A DNA stretch of 44,222 bases, taken from positions 1 to 44,222 of the forward strand of contig CAZMHU010000015.1 of assembly GCA_964566175.1 (NCBI GenBank), given 5' to 3'. The notes beneath the pieces were generated by a model. It was given only the letters and a program-made list of their open reading frames with translations. It had not been told where the DNA came from and ran no database searches. Source of the DNA: SIG589 sp964566175 (GTDB lineage: Bacteria; Bacillota; Clostridia; Oscillospirales; Acutalibacteraceae). Below are positions 39,660 to 44,222 of the stretch, piece by piece (the stretch's first letter is position 1; every line of letters begins with the position of its first letter). The position numbers and the translations under genes were made by a program.

Positions 39660-41930
39660 TCATCCGTTAGCGTAATCTACCGATGTGTTATCTCTGAAGT
39701 GGACGGTTACTACCGTTCCATAATCAACCACAGTTCCCGCCGCAACGCTTTGATTGTGTGCAACTACGGTGCTGCTTGATGCAGTGTTACCGGCAAACTC
39801 AACGTTTATTCCCGCGGCGGAAGCGGCAGTATTAACACCTGCCATTGTCATTCCGTTGAAATTCGGCACTGTGGCGGTTTCATTTTCCGCACCTGCGGTA
39901 TAGAGAACTACGACGCCGTTCCTACCAACCGACTGTCCGGTTGTGGGAATTTGCCTTTCGACGGTATCTCCGTTACCTATTACTTTATAAGTTAAACCAA
40001 GGCTTGTGAGTTGCTGTTTCGCCGAAGAAACGGTCGAATCGGTGAGATTCGGCACAGTTACGGAAAGTTTTTTAAGTTCCTCTTCGGTGTACTGCGGCTC
40101 ATAGCCGAGATATGGCAAAATCTCCGAGAAAATCTGTCCGCCGACAGGTGCGGCGATAACACCGCCGTAGAACGCACCCGATGTCGGTTCGTCAATCATA
40201 ACGAGAACGGCTATTTCGGGATTATCCATCGGCGCGATACCACAAAACGACGCAACATAAAGTTTTTTACCGGTTGCATTCGTTTTGGAAACCTTCTGGG
40301 ACGTACCGGTTTTTCCGCCTATGCGGTAACCCGCAACCTTTGCGTTTTTAACACCGCCGTAAGAAACCGCATATTCAAGCATTTCACACATTGCGGCACT
40401 TGTTTCTTCGGATACTACCTGACGTTTAACAGTTGTCGATGTTGTGTTCTTGACTTTTCCATCGGAATCAAGCACCTGCGAAACAACATATGGCTTCACA
40501 AGATATCCGCCGTTCACCGCCGCGGCAACAGATGTTATAAGTTGTATCGGCGTAATTTGGAAAGTCTGCCCGAACGATTCGGATGCCAATTCAACAGGGC
40601 CCATATTCGCTTCGGTATAGTATATTGACGAAACTTCACCGGGAAGGTCTATTCCGGTTTTTTCGGTAAGTCCGAAGGCTTCAAAATATTTCAAAAACAG
40701 ATTTTTGCCCAAAAGCGAGCCGAGAGTTATAAACACGGGGTTACACGAGTTTGAAATCGCATCGTTGAGATTTTGAACGCCGTGTCCCGAATGTTTATGG
40801 CAATAATAGTGCTGTCCGGCAACAACAATATAACCCGGACAGTTGTATTTTGTCGTAAGGTTGGTGACGTTTTCTTCAAGCGCCGCAGATGCGGTAATAA
40901 TCTTAAAAACCGAACCGGGTTCATAGGTATCGGAAACCGCCTTATTACGCCACTGCTTATTTCGCAGTTGACTCAAAAGTTCACTGCGTTCATCGCCTTC
41001 TAAGCCCTCAAGTTGTGCCGCATCCGAGTCGCTGAGCGTGAACGGGTCGTTGGGGTTAAAGTCACCCTTAACGGCAAGCGCCAAAATCGCGCCTGTGTTA
41101 ACATTCATAACTACCGCCGCACCACGCTCTGCCGCACCGGTTTCTTCAACTGCGGCACTCAAATATTTTTCCGCAACATACTGAATATATAGATCTATCG
41201 TCAAAACGAGCGAATTTCCGTTTTTGGCCTGTATAACCTTTTCATAACTGAAAGGCATATTTGTTCCCTGCGCGTTCTTTGCGGCAACGACTCGACCGGG
41301 AACGCCTGTCAAATCCGAATCGTAATAACTCTCAATTCCCGCAAGGCCCTGATTATCGTCACCGACAAAGCCAAGAACCGTCGACGCAAGATTATCATAC
41401 GGATAGTAACGCTTTGTAGACTCATCAAGTCCGATATAACTTGACAGACCGTAATCATCACTATACTGTAAAATAAATTCTCTTATCGCATCAGCTTGCG
41501 GTTTTTCAACACGGCGTTTAACAATAACATAATAACTTGCGGTCTTTTCGGTGAGCGCCGCAACGGTTTCATAATCAAGTTCGAGAATTGACGAGAGATT
41601 TTCCGCTATGAGATGTTTAACGGTTTCAAGTTTCGCACTGTCTTTGATTTTCTTGAAGTTATTAGGAGAAAGATAAACCGTCCAACAAGCGGCACTTGTG
41701 GCAAGTTTGTTCATATTGGTATCATATATATCACCGCGTGGCGCCGCAAGCGTTGTATCATACAATTGTTGGTCAGATGCCTTTGCCTGATACTCTTCAC
41801 CGTGCACTACCATAATCTGAAAAAGACGCACGCCGATAACACCACTCATAATAACGACCATAACGAGCAGTATACAGAGCATACGACGCCACATAATTCT
41901 ATTAAGTTTGTTCTTAACAACCTTAGCCAC
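39660..41930 (-). CDS. ftsI: Class B penicillin-binding protein FtsI/PBP2B with two PASTA domains
   Basis: 756 residues from GTG at 41930 behind GGAGGG. Membrane anchor at about residues 17-37, then the dimerisation domain (APRGDIYDTNMNKLATSA). Transpeptidase motifs are SVFK (YEPGSVFKIITASAAL), SNSCNP and KTGTSQ. Two PASTA repeats close the protein, starting VPNLTDSTVSSAKQQL and VPNFNGMTMAGVN. Two PASTA units favour the vegetative PBP2B/FtsI type over one-PASTA SpoVD. It cross-links septal peptidoglycan with FtsW. Confidence 0.96.
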   Translation of the reverse strand: MAKVVKNKLNRIMWRRMLCILLVMVVIMSGVIGVRLFQIMVVHGEEYQAKASDQQLYDTTLAAPRGDIYDTNMNKLATSAACWTVYLSPNNFKKIKDSAKLETVKHLIAENLSSILELDYETVAALTEKTASYYVIVKRRVEKPQADAIREFILQYSDDYGLSSYIGLDESTKRYYPYDNLASTVLGFVGDDNQGLAGIESYYDSDLTGVPGRVVAAKNAQGTNMPFSYEKVIQAKNGNSLVLTIDLYIQYVAEKYLSAAVEETGAAERGAAVVMNVNTGAILALAVKGDFNPNDPFTLSDSDAAQLEGLEGDERSELLSQLRNKQWRNKAVSDTYEPGSVFKIITASAALEENVTNLTTKYNCPGYIVVAGQHYYCHKHSGHGVQNLNDAISNSCNPVFITLGSLLGKNLFLKYFEAFGLTEKTGIDLPGEVSSIYYTEANMGPVELASESFGQTFQITPIQLITSVAAAVNGGYLVKPYVVSQVLDSDGKVKNTTSTTVKRQVVSEETSAAMCEMLEYAVSYGGVKNAKVAGYRIGGKTGTSQKVSKTNATGKKLYVASFCGIAPMDNPEIAVLVMIDEPTSGAFYGGVIAAPVGGQIFSEILPYLGYEPQYTEEELKKLSVTVPNLTDSTVSSAKQQLTSLGLTYKVIGNGDTVERQIPTTGQSVGRNGVVVLYTAGAENETATVPNFNGMTMAGVNTAASAAGINVEFAGNTASSSTVVAHNQSVAAGTVVDYGTVVTVHFRDNTSVDYANG

Positions 41931-42059
41931 GCCGTAAACCCTCCAAAAAGAATAATTATATAACGCTCGAAAACGAGAGCCGAAAAAATTCCAACCCTCG
42001 TATCCGCTCAGTAACCATATGTATTTATATTCACAACTCTATCCCGATATTATTCGGTT

Positions 42060-42509
42060 TTAATCCTTTGCGGCTGAAAGAAGTCCATCGGAAGTTCTTG
42101 CGGCGTTGGTAGAATTTGTCTTGATGTATACAACCTGAGATTTGTCCATTTTCTTCATTCCGAGTTGCACAGCCGCAGATTCGATATTTTTATAGGATAT
42201 TTTGTTTTCGAGTTCAACACTCAAACGTGTCTGTTCACTTTCAAGTTCGATAATTTCCGATTTAACTGCGGCAATTTCCGAATTGATTTCGGTAATGCGT
42301 ACACGCAAGAATATATTTGCACAAATAACCGAAAGCACAAACGCAATTATCGCAGCAGACTTAATGCGTTCCGCCACAACAGATGCAGCAACCCTTTTCG
42401 CCTTTACACTCTTCTTTTGCGGCATCTTCACAATTTTTGCCTTTTCCTTAGGCAAAAACATATCAAAGTCATATGCCAGACTGTCATTATAATATCTGCT
42501 GTTATCCAT
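42060..42509 (-). CDS. ftsL: FtsL-like cell division protein
   Basis: 149 residues. A basic cytoplasmic region (PQKKSVKAKRVAASVVAERIK) leads to one membrane segment (residues about 52-69) and then a coiled coil (INSEIAAVKSEIIELESEQT, heptad-like). The last 40 residues carry IESAAVQLGMKKMDKSQVVYI, the usual end of FtsL. Sequence identity in this family is low, so naming rests on size, topology and the place between rsmH and ftsI. The gap of 129 bases to ftsI shows no clear promoter. Confidence 0.88.
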   Translation of the reverse strand: MDNSRYYNDSLAYDFDMFLPKEKAKIVKMPQKKSVKAKRVAASVVAERIKSAAIIAFVLSVICANIFLRVRITEINSEIAAVKSEIIELESEQTRLSVELENKISYKNIESAAVQLGMKKMDKSQVVYIKTNSTNAARTSDGLLSAAKD

Positions 42510-42520
42510 GCCGCTTTCCC

Positions 42521-43447
42521 CTATTCCTTTATTTTTTCTATCGCACGAAGTTTTGCACTTCGACTTCTTTGATTGTTTTCTATTTCTTCCGCCGTCGGCT
42601 CTATCGGCTTTTTAAATAGCAGTTTTCCTCTCGGCGTTTTTCCGCAAACGCAAACCGGCAAATCCGGCGGGCAGGTGCATCCTTTGCATAATCCCGAAAA
42701 ACCGCGTTTAACAATTCTGTCTTCCAAAGAGTGAAAGGTTATAACCGCCATAATTCCGCCGACATTCAATCTTTCAAATGCCTTATTTATTACATCTTCA
42801 ACGCAATCGAGTTCGCCGTTCACTGCAATTCTCAGTGCCTGAAAACACTTTCTTGCCGGATGTCCCGCTCGTTTATACGCCGCAGAAACTGCGTTTGAGA
42901 TGATTTCCGCCAAGCGTGCGGTCGTTTCTATCGGTGAGTCTTCGCGTTCGCGCACGATAAGCGATGCAATTTTGAAGGCGAATTTTTCTTCGCCGTAATC
43001 TCTGAATATTTTTGTGAGTTCGTCGACACTCAAACCGTTTACAAGTTCCGCCGCCGTTACACCCTCTTTGCTCATACGCATATCGAGCGGTGCGTCGGAA
43101 TGATACGAAAAGCCGCGCTCGTAATTGTCAAGTTGATAGGACGAAACACCCAAGTCAAGCAACACGCCGTCAACCTTTTCAATACCCTGCGAATCAAGCG
43201 CTTTATCAATATCGGAAAAATTATACTGCAATACCGTTGCAGGTAACCTCGCAAGGCGTTCGCTCGCAACCGCTACCGCATCGGGATCACGGTCAAGTGC
43301 TATAAGTCTTCCGCTTGTCAGACGTTTTGCAATTTCTTTCGAGTGCCCCGCCCCGCCGGCAGTGCCGTCAACATAAATTCCGTCGGGCTTAATGTTCAGT
43401 GCCGATATCGACTCATCAAGCAATACCGATATGTGTTTAAATTCCAT
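42521..43447 (-). CDS. rsmH: 16S rRNA (cytosine-N4)-methyltransferase RsmH
   Basis: 308 residues; ATG at 43447, 6 bases after AGGTG; the GTG two codons earlier is less well placed. It methylates C1402 of 16S rRNA in the ribosomal P site. HISVLLDESISAL, the SAM loop VDGTAGGAGHS, GVLLDLGVSSYQLD, RGFSYHSDAPLDMRM and VITFHSLEDRIVKR are all family signatures, with the Cys pairs CKGCTCPPDLPVC near the end. Confidence 0.98.
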   Translation of the reverse strand: MEFKHISVLLDESISALNIKPDGIYVDGTAGGAGHSKEIAKRLTSGRLIALDRDPDAVAVASERLARLPATVLQYNFSDIDKALDSQGIEKVDGVLLDLGVSSYQLDNYERGFSYHSDAPLDMRMSKEGVTAAELVNGLSVDELTKIFRDYGEEKFAFKIASLIVREREDSPIETTARLAEIISNAVSAAYKRAGHPARKCFQALRIAVNGELDCVEDVINKAFERLNVGGIMAVITFHSLEDRIVKRGFSGLCKGCTCPPDLPVCVCGKTPRGKLLFKKPIEPTAEEIENNQRSRSAKLRAIEKIKE

Positions 43448-43455
43448 ATTCACAC

Positions 43456-43881
43456 CTAAAAGTTAAGTTCTTCCATAACAGCCGCCATAGCCTCGGGCGT
43501 GTATTGCTGTTTTTCCTCTTCCCAAAGAGCCGTATTCCAAATCTCGAGATTTGTCGACATACCTATAATATGTGCATCATTTTCAAGTTTAGCGTACTCA
43601 CGCAGTGAATTCGGAATGAGTATTCTTCCCTGCGAATCAAATTCAACCGAAAAGGCACCTTCATATAAAAAGCGCTTAACCGTACTTGCTTTGGTGTTCG
43701 GAAGCGTATCAATTTTTGCAACAAGTTTGTCCCACTCACCGTTTGAGTAGGCGCAAAGGCAACGCTTTCCGGAAATTCCGCAACAAAGCATAAAACTTTC
43801 GCCCAAACTGTCACGCAGTTTTGCGGGGATGGCAATTCTACCTTTTTTGTCTATTGTGTGCTGATAACCACCGAAAAGCAT
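43456..43881 (-). CDS. mraZ: Transcriptional regulator MraZ
   Basis: 141 residues; ATG at 43881 behind AGGTGG. Two SpoVT/AbrB-like halves: GYQHTIDKKGRIAIPAKLRD and SVEFDSQGRILIPNSLREYA. It forms a ring and controls the cell-wall/division operon by binding repeats before its own gene. Such repeats are visible at 43889-43949. It is the first gene of the cluster. Confidence 0.97.
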   Translation of the reverse strand: MLFGGYQHTIDKKGRIAIPAKLRDSLGESFMLCCGISGKRCLCAYSNGEWDKLVAKIDTLPNTKASTVKRFLYEGAFSVEFDSQGRILIPNSLREYAKLENDAHIIGMSTNLEIWNTALWEEEKQQYTPEAMAAVMEELNF

Positions 43882-43888
43882 AGAATTT

Positions 43889-43949
43889 CCACCTCACCTT
43901 CACCACATAGATACACTTTTATGGATTTTAACTCCACTTTTCACCACTT
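43889..43949 (-). promoter_or_regulatory. Likely MraZ-binding repeats
   Basis: On the minus strand five (A/G)xGTG units begin at GTG positions 43947, 43937, 43916, 43906 and 43897, spaced 10, 21, 10 and 9 bases. Two read AAGTGG. They lie between the -10 box and the mraZ start and merge with its ribosome-binding site. Confidence 0.65.
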
Positions 43950-43957
43950 CTATTGAA

Positions 43958-43986
43958 ATTATAATGTATAACGGATACAAAATCAA
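43958..43986 (-). promoter_or_regulatory. Promoter of the mraZ-ftsQ operon
   Basis: TTGATT (43981-43986), 17 bp, TATAAT (43958-43963) on the minus strand. No other promoter is obvious down to the ftsZ one. Confidence 0.8.
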
Positions 43987-44106
43987 TGTTTTTTTTATAG
44001 ATTAAAAAATTATTTTTCAAAAATTGTGTCCGCCTCAGCACTCAAACACAATATATTGTGTTTTAAATTATTTTCAAAAATTTTTGCATTTTTTTGAAAA
44101 TAAAGG

Positions 44107-44135
44107 TTGACATATGCGCCTTACGCTGTTATAAT
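44107..44135 (+). promoter_or_regulatory. Promoter of tRNA-Leu
   Basis: TTGACA (44107-44112), 17 bp, TATAAT (44130-44135): full consensus, 15 bases before the tRNA. It is divergent from the mraZ promoter; the 120 bases between them are AT-rich with nothing else visible. Confidence 0.92.
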
Positions 44136-44150
44136 GATTAGGCTTGATTT

Positions 44151-44222
44151 GCGAGTGTGCTGGAATAGGCAGACAGGCACGTTTGAGGGGCGTGTGTCCA
44201 CGACGTACGGGTTCAAGTCCCG
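44151..44222 (+). tRNA. tRNA-Leu (anticodon GAG), 3' end outside the window
   Basis: Acceptor strand GCGAGTG, D-arm TGGAATAGGCAGACAGGC, anticodon arm CACGT-TTGAGGG-GCGTG with anticodon GAG, a long variable arm (TGTCCACGACGTA) as in leucine tRNAs, and the start of the T-arm (CGGGTTCAAGTCCCG). The 3' acceptor strand lies past the edge. Confidence 0.92.

Noticed and set aside
1..44222. CRISPR arrays, prophage, insertion sequences, toxin-antitoxin or restriction systems
   Set aside because: No regularly spaced repeats, integrase, transposase, methyltransferase (other than RsmH) or toxin-like pair was seen on either strand.

Overview
The window looks like chromosome from a spore-forming anaerobic clostridium, probably an Oscillospiraceae/Ruminococcaceae-type gut commensal. 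The reasons are an alpha/beta small acid-soluble spore protein, the tepA-spoIIIE pair, a ctsR-mcsA-mcsB-clpC operon, a MurE with the meso-diaminopimelate motif DNPR, an NfnAB-type ferredoxin/NADPH enzyme, S-box and RFN riboswitches and a bile-salt-hydrolase-like protein. Nearly all genes lie on the minus strand. No insertion sequence, integrase, phage gene or CRISPR array is visible.

Layout. 1-1164 (+): the end of an unknown gene, a 47-residue membrane peptide, and a membrane protein with an N-terminal EF-hand and a C-terminal Cys/His repeat domain that is split by a frameshift. 1319-3364 (-): ApbE flavin transferase and a two-domain FMN_bind-like lipoprotein. A decayed gene (3460-3706) lies behind a promoter that is a near copy of the promoter of the GH3 glycosidase (3835-6036). 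6499-6684 (+): SASP. 6780-10383 (-): SAM riboswitch-metK-nfnA-nfnB. 10397-11266 (-): FMN riboswitch-ribU. Then come a DUF1294 protein, a GHL10-type lipoprotein (+), and a sigma factor/serpin operon in which the serpin carries what looks like an anti-sigma N-terminus and membrane anchor. uvrC, a BSH-like hydrolase and tRNA-Lys follow. 18230-19209 (-): a 47-residue acidic EF-hand peptide with a SWIM-type zinc-finger protein. Next are a MATE exporter behind a leader terminator, rhaB, DUF378 (+), the tepA-spoIIIE-metallo-beta-lactamase operon and the heat-shock operon.

31551-43986 (-): the division and cell-wall cluster, transcribed in the order mraZ-rsmH-ftsL-ftsI-murE-mraY-ftsW-murG-murA-ftsQ, then ftsZ with its own promoter. 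murF, murD, murC, murB and ftsA are not in it. The window ends inside a tRNA-Leu(GAG) gene on the plus strand behind a consensus promoter.

The genes fit a few themes: flavin handling (RibU uptake under FMN control, ApbE and its putative lipoprotein substrate, flavin-dependent NfnAB), SAM and redox supply in one SAM-controlled operon, envelope and division, proteostasis, and gut-facing functions (serpin, BSH-like enzyme, GH3, rhamnulokinase). The most unusual item is the sigma factor/membrane-anchored serpin pair. Second is an N-terminal EF-hand module, sharing FDFNGDGK, that starts two otherwise unrelated proteins 18 kb apart. The first 4 kb holds two small-indel frame disruptions and one decayed gene, so either decay or sequence error is concentrated there.
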